Source: Clostridia bacterium
GTDB lineage: Bacteria > Bacillota_A > Clostridia > Christensenellales > Aristaeellaceae
Direction of reading: 5' to 3'
Length of the DNA: 48,066 bases
NCBI GenBank assembly: GCA_017518705.1
Contig: JAFWUC010000047.1
Coordinates: forward strand, 1 to 48,066
Every line of letters starts with the position of its first letter. Within the stretch, counting starts at the first letter, position 1. Below, one piece after another: positions 24,545 to 34,477 of this stretch. A model generated the notes under the pieces. It had not been told where the DNA came from. It saw only the letters and a list, made by a program, of their open reading frames with translations, and made no database searches. The translations under genes and the position numbers were made by a program.

Positions 24545-25894
24545 TTATTCCGCCTTTTCTCCTTCGCCTTCTTCGGTATTTTCCCCGGCAGCGGTAGACT
24601 GCTTTAGCTGTTTGAGCAGTTTCGTGAGCTCGTCGTCTTCCCGCATATCCTTCCTGCGGGTAGCTTCGGCGAACTTCGCCGCTTCGGTTATATCCTCGGC
24701 GGAAAGCTGCATGAGCTTTTCCTTGGTCATTTCCACGCCCGCCTCGGTCTCCTTTATGATGCGGTTGGACTGGGCGATAAGCACCTGCTCAAACAGGTTC
24801 CTGATGCCGCGGGCATTGCCGAAGGTGATGGGATCGGTGTTCTGGGCTTTTATGAAGTCCTTAACCTCGTCTTCCGCGTCTTCATCCAGTTTGTAGCCGC
24901 CCTGCTTGCAGCGGAGCTTGAATATGTCCATCATCTCCTCCGCGGTATAATCTGCGAAGTGGAGGTAACGGTTGAACCTGCTCTCAAGTCCGGGGTTGGA
25001 GGTGATAAACTCGTCCATCAGCCCGTCGTAGCCCGCCACTATCACGATAAGATCGTCCCTGTGGTCTTCCATCGCCTTCAAAAGCGTGTCCACAGCTTCC
25101 TGCCCGAAATCATTGCCTTCCTTGTGGTAAGTGAGCGCATAGGCTTCATCAATGAACAGCACGCCGCCCAGAGCTTTGTTGACCACTTCCATGGTCTTGC
25201 CCGCGGTCTGTCCCACATAGCCGGCTACCAGGCCGCTTCTGTCGACTTCGACCAGCTGACCTTTGGAAAGGATGCCCAGGCACTTGTATATCCGCGCCAT
25301 GACTCGGGCGATCATGGTCTTGCCCGTGCCGGGGTTGCCGCTGAACACCATGTGCAGGGACATATCAACCGTGGGCAGGTCGTGGGCCTTGCGCATCTGG
25401 TGCACCCGCACCATGTTCACCAGGTTGTCCACCTCGGTCTTTATGCCGTCCAGACCGATATATGAATGAAGCTCGTTCAGTATGTCTTCCAGTTTCTCGG
25501 GCGGTTCTTCCTCCGCCTTGTTTTCTTCCTCCGCCTTTGCCGCGGGTTCGGGGCTTTGAACGGGAGCCGTCTTTTCGGTATCCAGAGGCGGATACTCATC
25601 CCAAAGCTTGTCGCTGAAAGCTTTCATCTCGTTCTTTGACAGCTTTTCCAGGGCTTCGAGCTGCTTTTGCAGCACATCATCCCGCATATCCCCGTTCTGA
25701 GCCGGTTTTGTGAATGCGTTTATGAGCTCGTCGTCTGCGGTCTCATCCTTTTTGCCTGCGAGCTTCCTGTTTGCCAGCTCTTCCGCGCTTTTTACCGTGC
25801 CCCAGATGTCGTCCGCCACGCGCCTTAAATTCCGGGATGTGATCTCACGAAGCTTTTCAAGAGTTTTCTCCAGCTGTATATCCTTTTCGTCCAC
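24545..25894 (-). CDS. CbxX/CfxQ (SpoVK-like) AAA+ ATPase
   Basis: 449 residues from a GTG at 25892-25894, preceded by GGAGGC. Residues 1-135 are charged, helical and low-complexity (KAEEENKAEEEPPEK). The AAA core follows: YIGLDGIKTEVDNLV, Walker A GNPGTGKT (187-194), pore-loop region GLVAGYVGQTAGKT, Walker B VLFIDEAY (245-252) and an arginine-finger segment PGLESRF. This is the CbxX/SpoVK architecture. Known relatives include Rubisco activase CbbX and the sporulation protein SpoVK, but many clostridial copies have unknown clients. There is no Rubisco here. It has its own promoter and terminator; a link with the large membrane protein upstream is possible but untested. Confidence 0.85.
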   Translation of the reverse strand: MDEKDIQLEKTLEKLREITSRNLRRVADDIWGTVKSAEELANRKLAGKKDETADDELINAFTKPAQNGDMRDDVLQKQLEALEKLSKNEMKAFSDKLWDEYPPLDTEKTAPVQSPEPAAKAEEENKAEEEPPEKLEDILNELHSYIGLDGIKTEVDNLVNMVRVHQMRKAHDLPTVDMSLHMVFSGNPGTGKTMIARVMARIYKCLGILSKGQLVEVDRSGLVAGYVGQTAGKTMEVVNKALGGVLFIDEAYALTYHKEGNDFGQEAVDTLLKAMEDHRDDLIVIVAGYDGLMDEFITSNPGLESRFNRYLHFADYTAEEMMDIFKLRCKQGGYKLDEDAEDEVKDFIKAQNTDPITFGNARGIRNLFEQVLIAQSNRIIKETEAGVEMTKEKLMQLSAEDITEAAKFAEATRRKDMREDDELTKLLKQLKQSTAAGENTEEGEGEKAE

Positions 25895-25925
25895 CTTACT
25901 GCCTCCGATATATAGATATATACAG

Positions 25926-25954
25926 ATTATACATTACAACGCCGCATTATTCAA
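25926..25954 (-). promoter_or_regulatory. Promoter of the AAA+ ATPase gene
   Basis: Minus strand: TTGAAT (25954-25949), 17-nt spacer, TATAAT (25931-25926). Confidence 0.75.
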
Positions 25955-25983
25955 GAGTATTGTTCCACAATATAACAAAGACA

Positions 25984-26004
25984 GGCCGGTCAAACTGACC
26001 GGCC
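25984..26004 (-). terminator. Terminator of the 691-residue membrane protein gene
   Basis: GGCCGGTCA (25984-25992) pairs with TGACCGGCC (25996-26004) around a 3-nt loop; on the minus strand TGTCTTTGTT follows. Confidence 0.75.
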
Positions 26005-26044
26005 CGCTCTATGCGTTTGCCTTAACTATTTTAGCTTAAACAGC

Positions 26045-28120
26045 TTAGGCTTCCTTGGCTTTCTCGATCTTCTCGCGGATGCCGAAGTAGAGCTGCAGAG
26101 CGCCTACCACGAACAGTACCGCGAAGCCGATGATGTGCAGGGTGTGATAATCGCCCAGCTTCAGGAACTCGCTGACCAGATAGGTGATCACGCCCAGGCA
26201 GCCGGCGGCGGTGGGGCAAATGCCGGAAGCGAAGGTGTCCCTCTTAATGAAGGCGAACACTACGCCCAGCACCAGCAGGATCAGCAGGATGATCGGCACC
26301 AGCACCACGGTGTTGCGGTTGTAGCCGAAGATCTTGTAGGCGATCTCGCTCTCGAAGGTGTCCTTCAGGTCCTCGGGGAAACCGACGAAGCCCATGATGG
26401 AGACTTCCTTCTTGCCGTCGTACTCAACGGAGGAGCCGAAGGTGGTATTCTGGGTGGTGCCGTTGGCGTAGGTGATGGTCACCTTGCCGATGGCGTCAGA
26501 GTTGCCCTTGGCGTACTTGACGGTGGCGTTGGTCTCCATCAGCAGCGCGGCGTCGGAGCTGCCGGAGATCTCCTTCTCCTTGGTCTCGATGTGCACCGGG
26601 AAGTCGGCGTCGTTCTTGGCATCGTAGCGCTTGATGGGAGTGAAGGTGTATTCCTTCTCCTCAGCTTCTTTCGCTTCTTCGGCTTCGCCTTCCTTGGCGG
26701 GGAAGTACTTCGCCTCGATGTCCTTGGCGGAAGTTTCCTGCTTGGCGATACTGTCGGCGACCTTCGCGGACTTGTCGGTGGTGGACTTCTTGTCGCCCGC
26801 CTTGATAGCCGCGGCGGTGTCGCTCAGCGCCTGCTTGGCTTCGGCGGCCAGAGCGTTGCTGCGGACCTTCATCTCATTCAGACGGCCGATGATGGGCGCG
26901 TCCCTATCTTCGTCGCTCATGCGGGTGGCGATGATGTTCTTGGCTTCGGTCACAGCCAGACCGATGTCTTCGGCGGAAGGCTCAGAGTAAAACTCTTCGG
27001 CAAAGCCCTTGTAGAGCTCAAGTTTCTCGTCCTGTTTGAGGGCGCCCATCACTTCGTTGTAGATAGCAGTGTAGATCCTCTTCTCGGGAGCTTTGCCGGT
27101 GGTGTACATTTCGGTGTACAGCGCCTGCTTGGTCTCGGCATCCAGTTCGGCATCCTTCTGCTTGTAGAGGGTGGTCAGGTTGGCCTTATCGTCTTTGTCG
27201 GGATTGTCGGCCTTGATCTTGGCATAGTCGTCAGCGTACCTGGTGGCGAGCAGCTGCTTAAGGTCGTCGGTCTTGTTAAGAGCATAGACCCTGGCGGCAG
27301 TCTCGGGATACTTTCCGGCTACGTAGGTTTTGAAGTCATCCAGCTTGCTGGTCGCGAGGCCTTCCACGTAATCATCGGGATAGACCTCCATGATCTCCTT
27401 GTTGTACGCATCCACGGTCTCGTTGACCCAGGGCAGGTGAACGTCGATCTCGTCCTCGCTGTAGGCTATGGAAGCGGCATCATAAGCGTTCTTAAGGGCG
27501 GCTTCAGCCTTGCCCAGGTTTTCGGTGGCGGTGTCGTAAGCAGCCTTGGCGGTGTCCAGCTGCCTGGCGCAGGTGGAAAGCGCGGTGTTCAGCTTCTTGA
27601 GGTCGCCGTCGATCTCTTCCTGCTTGGCGGCATCGGCGCCGTTCTTCGCTGCAGTCACTTTCTCTATAACGCCGCTGATGTAGGCGCTGGCTTCGTTGTA
27701 CTGATCCTGAGCCTTCTTATACAGTACTTCGCAGTCTTCCACGTTCTGCGCGATGTCGTTGTAGTTTTTAAGGCACTCTTCAAACGCGGTGAACGCGTAC
27801 TGCTGGTTGACGCGCAGGATGTTGGTGGAATACACTTTGGAAGTGTTCTTGCCGTCGGTGCCGACAACTATCTTCCTGTATCCGTCCTGAGTCTCGTCGC
27901 TGCCGCTGAGCACCCAGGTGCGTCCGTAAAGGATGTCCTGATCGCCCTGAGCGGTCACTTTGCCCTTGCTGTCCACGGCATTTTCGGGCACCAGCTTGGT
28001 GGTATCCTTACCGTAGGTGAAGTAGGGGCTGAACAGCATGATCAGCATGCAGATGCACAGGATGGCGATGAGCAGGCTCATCCACCTGGATCTGTTCATG
28101 GTAAAGCTGTACGTTTTCAT
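26045..28120 (-). CDS. Large membrane protein with extracytoplasmic helical domain; function unknown
   Basis: 691 residues, ATG 28118-28120 after AAGGAGGAG. One N-terminal membrane helix (about 13-35, WMSLLIAILCICMLIMLFSP) precedes some 550 residues rich in Ala, Lys, Asp and Glu with coiled-coil character, interrupted by short segments such as KYPETAARVYAL. A beta-rich part follows (KVTITYANGTTQNTTFGSS), then three C-terminal helices (VVLVPIILLILLVLGVVFAF; TAAGCLGVITYLVSEFL; LHIIGFAVLFVVGALQLYFG) and a short basic tail. The N-terminal helix and last helices place the bulk outside the cell. No family was recognised. It has a near-consensus promoter, so it is probably well expressed. Confidence 0.75.
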   Translation of the reverse strand: MKTYSFTMNRSRWMSLLIAILCICMLIMLFSPYFTYGKDTTKLVPENAVDSKGKVTAQGDQDILYGRTWVLSGSDETQDGYRKIVVGTDGKNTSKVYSTNILRVNQQYAFTAFEECLKNYNDIAQNVEDCEVLYKKAQDQYNEASAYISGVIEKVTAAKNGADAAKQEEIDGDLKKLNTALSTCARQLDTAKAAYDTATENLGKAEAALKNAYDAASIAYSEDEIDVHLPWVNETVDAYNKEIMEVYPDDYVEGLATSKLDDFKTYVAGKYPETAARVYALNKTDDLKQLLATRYADDYAKIKADNPDKDDKANLTTLYKQKDAELDAETKQALYTEMYTTGKAPEKRIYTAIYNEVMGALKQDEKLELYKGFAEEFYSEPSAEDIGLAVTEAKNIIATRMSDEDRDAPIIGRLNEMKVRSNALAAEAKQALSDTAAAIKAGDKKSTTDKSAKVADSIAKQETSAKDIEAKYFPAKEGEAEEAKEAEEKEYTFTPIKRYDAKNDADFPVHIETKEKEISGSSDAALLMETNATVKYAKGNSDAIGKVTITYANGTTQNTTFGSSVEYDGKKEVSIMGFVGFPEDLKDTFESEIAYKIFGYNRNTVVLVPIILLILLVLGVVFAFIKRDTFASGICPTAAGCLGVITYLVSEFLKLGDYHTLHIIGFAVLFVVGALQLYFGIREKIEKAKEA

Positions 28121-28155
28121 GGTCTCCTCCTTGCAGATTTATTACCTCATATACT

Positions 28156-28184
28156 ATTTTACAATAACGTTACGTGCCTGTCAA
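28156..28184 (-). promoter_or_regulatory. Promoter of the 691-residue membrane protein gene
   Basis: Minus strand: TTGACA (28184-28179), 17-nt spacer, TAAAAT (28161-28156). The gap 28185-28309 beyond the cysE stop is GC-rich, with GC hairpins but no T-tailed terminator that I can see. Confidence 0.85.
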
Positions 28185-28309
28185 CGGGATTTGTGCCGTT
28201 TTTTGGGCTTTCGGGCGGTTTTTGTGCAGATTTTTTTGTGCCGGAAAGCCGCCGTCCGGCCCCCGGCCCCGCATCGTGCAGGGTTCTGGCGCCCCGCGCC
28301 GTTCCAAAA

Positions 28310-29177
28310 TCAGTCGGTTTCCCAGTCGCACCTGGTCTCTTTTCTCCGGGCAAGCTCGTTTCCGCGGCCCATGACCTTGGTGCCCGCAGGCACGGATTCG
28401 GTCACGAAAGCGTTGGCTCCGATGAGGCAGTCGTCCCCTATGACCGTCCCTCCCCCGAGGATGGTGGCGTTTGAGTATATGGTCACACGGTCGCCTATGG
28501 TAGGATGGCGCTTGAGCCCTGCCAGCTGCTGCCCTTTGCGGGTGGACATAGCTCCGAGAGTAACGCCTTGGTACAGTTTAACTTCGTTGCCGATCACCGC
28601 CGTCTCGCCTATGACCACGCCCGTGCCGTGGTCTATAAAAAAGCTCCTGCCTATCTGTGCGCCCGCATTTATGTCTATGCCGGTGAGCCCGTGCGCGTAT
28701 TCGGTCATGATCCGGGGGATCATGGGCACGTTCTGCCTGTACAGGCTGTGGGCGAGACGGTAAACGCAGATGGCGAACAGCCCCGGGTAGGCGATGATCA
28801 CGTCCATGGGGCTGCCCGCGGCGGGATCTCCGTTATACAGGGCGTCTACGTCGGTGTTGAGCGTCTCGAGTATCACAGGCAGTTCCTGTATAAAGCCCTC
28901 GACCGCTTTGGATGCGTTTTCTTCGGCACTGTCGCAATTCTTAAGCTCGTATGCGAGGCAGCACTCCTCTTCCAGCGCCTGACTTATCTCCAGCAGCTCT
29001 CCCGCCGTGAAAAACGGGTTGTCCTCGGGCCTTGGCGCGTCGTAGAACCCCGGGAACATCAGGTTCCTGAGCCTCACGGTCACGTTTATTATTCTTTCCC
29101 TGTCCGGCAGCTTTTTGACGGGACAGACGGGCTTAACAGCCGTCATATGCAGGCTGTTTATACGGTCCGCCGCCTGT

Positions 29178-29206
<29 letters not shown>
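28310..29206 (-). CDS. cysE: Serine O-acetyltransferase (EpsC/CysE type)
   Basis: 298 residues from ATG 29204-29206, preceded closely by AGGAGG; longer in-frame starts lie inside topB without a ribosome site. It acetylates L-serine with acetyl-CoA, the first step of cysteine synthesis. The N-terminal helical domain (about 1-165) is of the longer EpsC type. The left-handed beta-helix follows with hexapeptide repeats (INAGAQIGRSFFIDHGTGVV, then IGETAVIGNEVKLYQGVTLG) containing the catalytic His-Asp region. Last gene of the yhaM-topB-cysE unit; its start overlaps the topB end by 29 nt. No cysK is nearby. Confidence 0.93.
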
Positions 29207-31043
<1,837 letters not shown>

Positions 31044-31054
31044 TTATGCTTTGC

Positions 31055-32014
31055 CTATTCCTCGTTTTCTTCTGAGTTCAGCCTGCGGTAGAGCTTGCGC
31101 TCCAGCGACCAGATGCGGTCGGTGAACGCGCCGGGATTGACCTTTTCCAATTCGCTGTTCATTTCGAACATGCGCGCGTCCAGCAGGTCCAGTATATGCA
31201 GCGCCTCCGCTTCAGGGAACATTGGAGGCTTGGGGGAACCGTATTCCGGCAGGTCGTGATGGCTCAGGACCATGTGCTCCAGCATTACCAGCAGTTCCCT
31301 GTCGGTGCCAAGCTCCCTGCCAATCCGGTCCAAGCGGCTCACACCCATCACTATGTGGCCCAGCAGGTTGCCTTCGGTGGTGTATTCGCCCACCAGCCCC
31401 ATATCGTCGCTTTTGAGTTCCTCTATCTTGCACAGATCGTGGATTATTACGCCCGCCGCCAGCAGGTCCTTGTCCAGGAACTGATAGATCTCACATACGG
31501 CCCGCGCGCCCTTCAGCATGGTTGTGGTGTGGTTGAGCAGACCGCTGCGCTGCGCGTGATGCAGGCTCTTGGCCGCCGGCATATAGAAGATGGCGTCCCC
31601 CGCCTCGTCCAGCAGGCGGTTCACCAGCTGTTTTAACTGGACGTTCTCCATTTCCTCCACCCGGGTGATGATGTCCTCCATCATATCCTCGGGCTTGCGC
31701 GGCGCGCAGGGGATCAGCTGCGACATCTCGACTTCATCTTCCGGCACGCTCTCCCGCATCCTGTCGATGCGCAGCTGCATACGGTTGTTGAACTCGCCCA
31801 CCTGACCCCGTATCTTGACGACCTGCCCCGCCTGGGGCACAAAGTCCACGTTGTCCCATTTCTTCGCGTTTATTTCCCCGGTTATGTCGATCAGGTTTAT
31901 GTCAAGGTATTTCGCACCTTTTACGTTTATACGCTCCTGAGCGTCCTTTACCAGCAAAAATCCCTCGAACACCGCCGCGGGGATCAGGTCGCATATCCTG
32001 GGCTGTGGCTTCAT
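31055..32014 (-). CDS. YhaM-like 3'-5' exoribonuclease (OB-fold + HD domain)
   Basis: 319 residues; start at ATG 32012-32014, just after GAGGAGTGAGG, preferred over a TTG at 32044 without a ribosome site. The N-terminal OB fold (about 10-100) reads VFEGFLLVKDAQERINVKGA and QVVKIRGQVGEF. The HD domain has HHAQRSGLLNHT, then VIIHDLCKIEE with the His-Asp metal pair and a later HMVLSHH. This is the arrangement of YhaM, a Firmicutes 3'-5' exonuclease acting on RNA (and possibly DNA). Pairing with topB suggests a nucleic-acid housekeeping unit. First gene of its operon. Confidence 0.88.
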   Translation of the reverse strand: MKPQPRICDLIPAAVFEGFLLVKDAQERINVKGAKYLDINLIDITGEINAKKWDNVDFVPQAGQVVKIRGQVGEFNNRMQLRIDRMRESVPEDEVEMSQLIPCAPRKPEDMMEDIITRVEEMENVQLKQLVNRLLDEAGDAIFYMPAAKSLHHAQRSGLLNHTTTMLKGARAVCEIYQFLDKDLLAAGVIIHDLCKIEELKSDDMGLVGEYTTEGNLLGHIVMGVSRLDRIGRELGTDRELLVMLEHMVLSHHDLPEYGSPKPPMFPEAEALHILDLLDARMFEMNSELEKVNPGAFTDRIWSLERKLYRRLNSEENEE

Positions 32015-32045
32015 TTTCCTCACTCCTCGTAACTCTTGTGCCAAG

Positions 32046-32074
32046 ATTTTACCCTATTTCCCCGCTAAATTCAA
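32046..32074 (-). promoter_or_regulatory. Promoter of the yhaM-topB-cysE operon
   Basis: Minus strand: TTGAAT (32074-32069), 17-nt spacer, TAAAAT (32051-32046). Divergent from 32112-32140. Confidence 0.75.
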
Positions 32075-32111
32075 CCGATAAATTTACCGCCCATTATCTG
32101 TGTCGCCAATC

Positions 32112-32140
32112 TTGACAAATAGAAATACATTTGATATAAT
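32112..32140 (+). promoter_or_regulatory. Promoter of the wall hydrolase-tatD-glp-like operon
   Basis: Fully consensus sigma-A promoter: TTGACA (32112-32117), 17-nt spacer, TATAAT (32135-32140). The start codon at 32178 follows GGAGGT. Confidence 0.9.
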
Positions 32141-32177
32141 TTGTAACAGAATTGAAATAATAGCGGAGGTATGCGCC

Positions 32178-33695
32178 ATGAAACGCATTCTTAAAACGCT
32201 TTCTTTAATACTTGTCATCTTATTGTGCTCACAGACCGTGTGCGTCGCCAGAGCTGTGACGCCCGAAAACGACCTGTACGCATACGTGAAAGTCACCCGC
32301 TCAGGCCTTTACAGCACAGAGGATATTTCTAAACGCGAAGGCTACCTTTATAAATATTACGTCGTTAAAGTGCTTGAGTACGACAGCACAAAGGCACTGG
32401 TGGAATACAATCAGAAGCAAGGCTACATGAACATCAAGCACCTGACTTCCGTGAGCAAACCTCTTGACGTGGAAGCGGAAGTCAACCGCTTGAGCTACTT
32501 CTATTCCAAGCCCTCCACCTCTGCTGGCAAAATACAGCTCGAAAAAGGCACCCGCGTCACCGCCCTCATGGTAAACGGCGACTGGGTGATGATCGTGTGC
32601 GACGCAAAGGCAGGTTATATCAAAAAATCCAGCCTTTCCGCGGTAAACGGACAGGGCTCCGCCAACACTCCCTCCACCCAGAACGAATTCACCTTCGAAC
32701 TCAGCGGCAGCGTCACCACCTGCAACCTCAAGGCGAGCCCGAAGGTCAATTCTCTGCCTGTATACGCAAAAGCGTCCGCATCCTCCACGAAGCTTGGCAC
32801 CATAGGCACGGGCAAGGTCGTCAACGTGTACGCCTACAATTCCACCTGGGCTTACATCGAGCTCAACGGACATTACGGCTACACCCGCCACGCCTACCTG
32901 AAAAAGCTGTCCGACACGGCTGCTCCTTCCCCCACGCCCGCCGAGGGAGTTCTGAACCCCTGCGCTCCCATAGACGCGGTGGTGGTCAATAAGCTCAGGG
33001 TTTACGACGGACCCAGCACGAGCGCGGCATATCTGGGCTATCTCAACAAAGGCATACAGGTCTCCGTTACTGCATATAACCGTACCTGGGCGTACATAAC
33101 GATAAACGGCAGAAGCGGATATGTGGAGATAAAGAACCTAAGGAAGATCAACACGGCTACCCCCACGCCTGTCCCGTCGCCCACTCCCACTCCCACACAG
33201 GCTCCCACCCCCACGCCCACTGCGGTGCCGCCTTCCACCGACCCCATATTTACAAACAACGATCTGAGCAACGAGCAGAAGATATACAGATACCTGACCA
33301 GCGAGACCGCGTATAACGAAGCGGTGGCGTGCGGCATCCTGGCCAATATCAAGCAGGAATCCGCTTTCAACCCCAAGTCCGGAAAAGGCGGCAATTATCA
33401 GGGTCTGTGCCAGTGGAGCACGAGCCGTTTCAAGATCCTTTCCGACTGGTGCGCGGATCACGGCTACGATCCCTACTCCCTGGAAGGGCAGATGAAGTTT
33501 TTGAAATATGACCTGGAGGAGCGCTATCCCGTATACCACAGGGCGCTGCTGCAGATAGAGAATACGGCCCAGGGCGCGTATGACGCGGGCTACTACTTCT
33601 GCTATCACTACGAGCGCCCCGCCAACGTGGAGACTTCCAGCGTTAAGCGCGGCACCAACGCCCGTGACGTATACTGGCCGAGGTACGCCAACTGA
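32178..33695 (+). CDS. Exported SH3-domain protein with phage tail lysozyme-type domain
   Basis: 505 residues from ATG 32178, eight bases after GGAGGT. A signal peptide (MKRILKTLSLILVILLCSQT) leads to three or four bacterial SH3 repeats (TWAYIELNGHYGYTRHAYLK; TWAYITINGRSGYVEIKNLR). A Pro-Thr linker of PTP repeats (about 330-352) connects to a C-terminal domain of about 145 residues: ACGILANIKQESAFNPKSG, GNYQGLCQWS, and YYFCYHYERP, the pattern of phage tail lysozyme (Phage_lysozyme2) domains with a catalytic Glu in KQESAF. Probably a secreted muramidase that binds and cuts peptidoglycan. No phage genes lie nearby. Its stop overlaps the tatD start by one base. Confidence 0.88.
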   Translation: MKRILKTLSLILVILLCSQTVCVARAVTPENDLYAYVKVTRSGLYSTEDISKREGYLYKYYVVKVLEYDSTKALVEYNQKQGYMNIKHLTSVSKPLDVEAEVNRLSYFYSKPSTSAGKIQLEKGTRVTALMVNGDWVMIVCDAKAGYIKKSSLSAVNGQGSANTPSTQNEFTFELSGSVTTCNLKASPKVNSLPVYAKASASSTKLGTIGTGKVVNVYAYNSTWAYIELNGHYGYTRHAYLKKLSDTAAPSPTPAEGVLNPCAPIDAVVVNKLRVYDGPSTSAAYLGYLNKGIQVSVTAYNRTWAYITINGRSGYVEIKNLRKINTATPTPVPSPTPTPTQAPTPTPTAVPPSTDPIFTNNDLSNEQKIYRYLTSETAYNEAVACGILANIKQESAFNPKSGKGGNYQGLCQWSTSRFKILSDWCADHGYDPYSLEGQMKFLKYDLEERYPVYHRALLQIENTAQGAYDAGYYFCYHYERPANVETSSVKRGTNARDVYWPRYAN

Positions 33696-34477
33696 TGCGC
33701 CTGTTCGACTCCCACTGCCACATAAACGACAAAGCCTTTGACGCGGACCGGGACGAAGTCGTCCAAAGGATGCTTGACGCCGGCGTGGAAAAGGCAATGG
33801 TCGTGGGAGATGCCACGCTCCAGCCCGACGAGGTCACTCGCCTAAGCGGCAGATACCCTTTCCTTTATACCGCTTACGGGCTGCATCCCCACGACGCGGA
33901 CAAATGGACGCAGGAGATATCCGACGGCATCGAAGCGGCCATGCGGCTCCCGAAAATGGCGGCGCTGGGAGAGATAGGACTGGACTACCATTACGACTTT
34001 TCCCCCAGGGACGCGCAGAAAGAAGTCTTCTTAAAGCAGCTGGAGCTGGCTCATCGGCTGAACAAGCCGGTGATCATGCACATCAGGGAGGCCCACGGAG
34101 ACGCTTACGATATCCTGTCCTCCTGCATAAAGCGCGGGATAAGCGTAAAAGGAGTCATGCACTGTTTTGGCGGCAGCCTGGAAAGCGCGCTGGAGTATGT
34201 GCGCATGGGACTGTACATATCCTTTTCGGGCAGTCTCACCTTCAAAAACGCCCCTATACTCACCCGTGCGGCGGAAGGCATCCCCACCGACAGGCTGCTC
34301 ATAGAAACAGACTGTCCCTACATGGCGCCCGTTCCCCTGAGAGGCAGGCGCAATGAACCCGCTTTCGTCGGGTACGTTTGCGAAAAACTTGCGGAAATAA
34401 AAGGCGTAAGCGCGGACGAGATGGCGGAGATCTGCTATCGGAACACGCTGAACGCTTTTAATATTGGAGAAAACTGA
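33695..34477 (+). CDS. tatD: TatD-family metal-dependent hydrolase (deoxyribonuclease)
   Basis: 260 residues; ATG overlaps the upstream stop by one base (TGATG). Metal-binding motifs are DSHCHIND at the N-terminus, YGLHPHDAD, GEIGLDYH, KPVIMHIREAHGD and HCFGGS, and IETDCPYMAP carries the last Asp. TatD proteins are 3'-5' DNases linked to DNA repair, and many act as D-aminoacyl or quality-control hydrolases. Length is standard. Its stop again overlaps the next start by one base, so translation of the operon looks coupled. The functional link to a wall hydrolase and a glycerol-phosphate-type dehydrogenase is not obvious. Confidence 0.93.
   Translation: MRLFDSHCHINDKAFDADRDEVVQRMLDAGVEKAMVVGDATLQPDEVTRLSGRYPFLYTAYGLHPHDADKWTQEISDGIEAAMRLPKMAALGEIGLDYHYDFSPRDAQKEVFLKQLELAHRLNKPVIMHIREAHGDAYDILSSCIKRGISVKGVMHCFGGSLESALEYVRMGLYISFSGSLTFKNAPILTRAAEGIPTDRLLIETDCPYMAPVPLRGRRNEPAFVGYVCEKLAEIKGVSADEMAEICYRNTLNAFNIGEN

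Noticed and set aside
26135..28474. A 779-codon open frame on the plus strand opposite the 691-residue membrane protein gene
   Set aside because: It mirrors the coding gene, is rich in Val/Gly/Leu without domain pattern, and has no promoter or ribosome site; it arises from codon bias of the real minus-strand gene.
32178..33695. Possible prophage remnant because of the phage tail lysozyme domain
   Set aside because: The protein has a signal peptide and SH3 repeats, and the flanking genes are chromosomal housekeeping genes.
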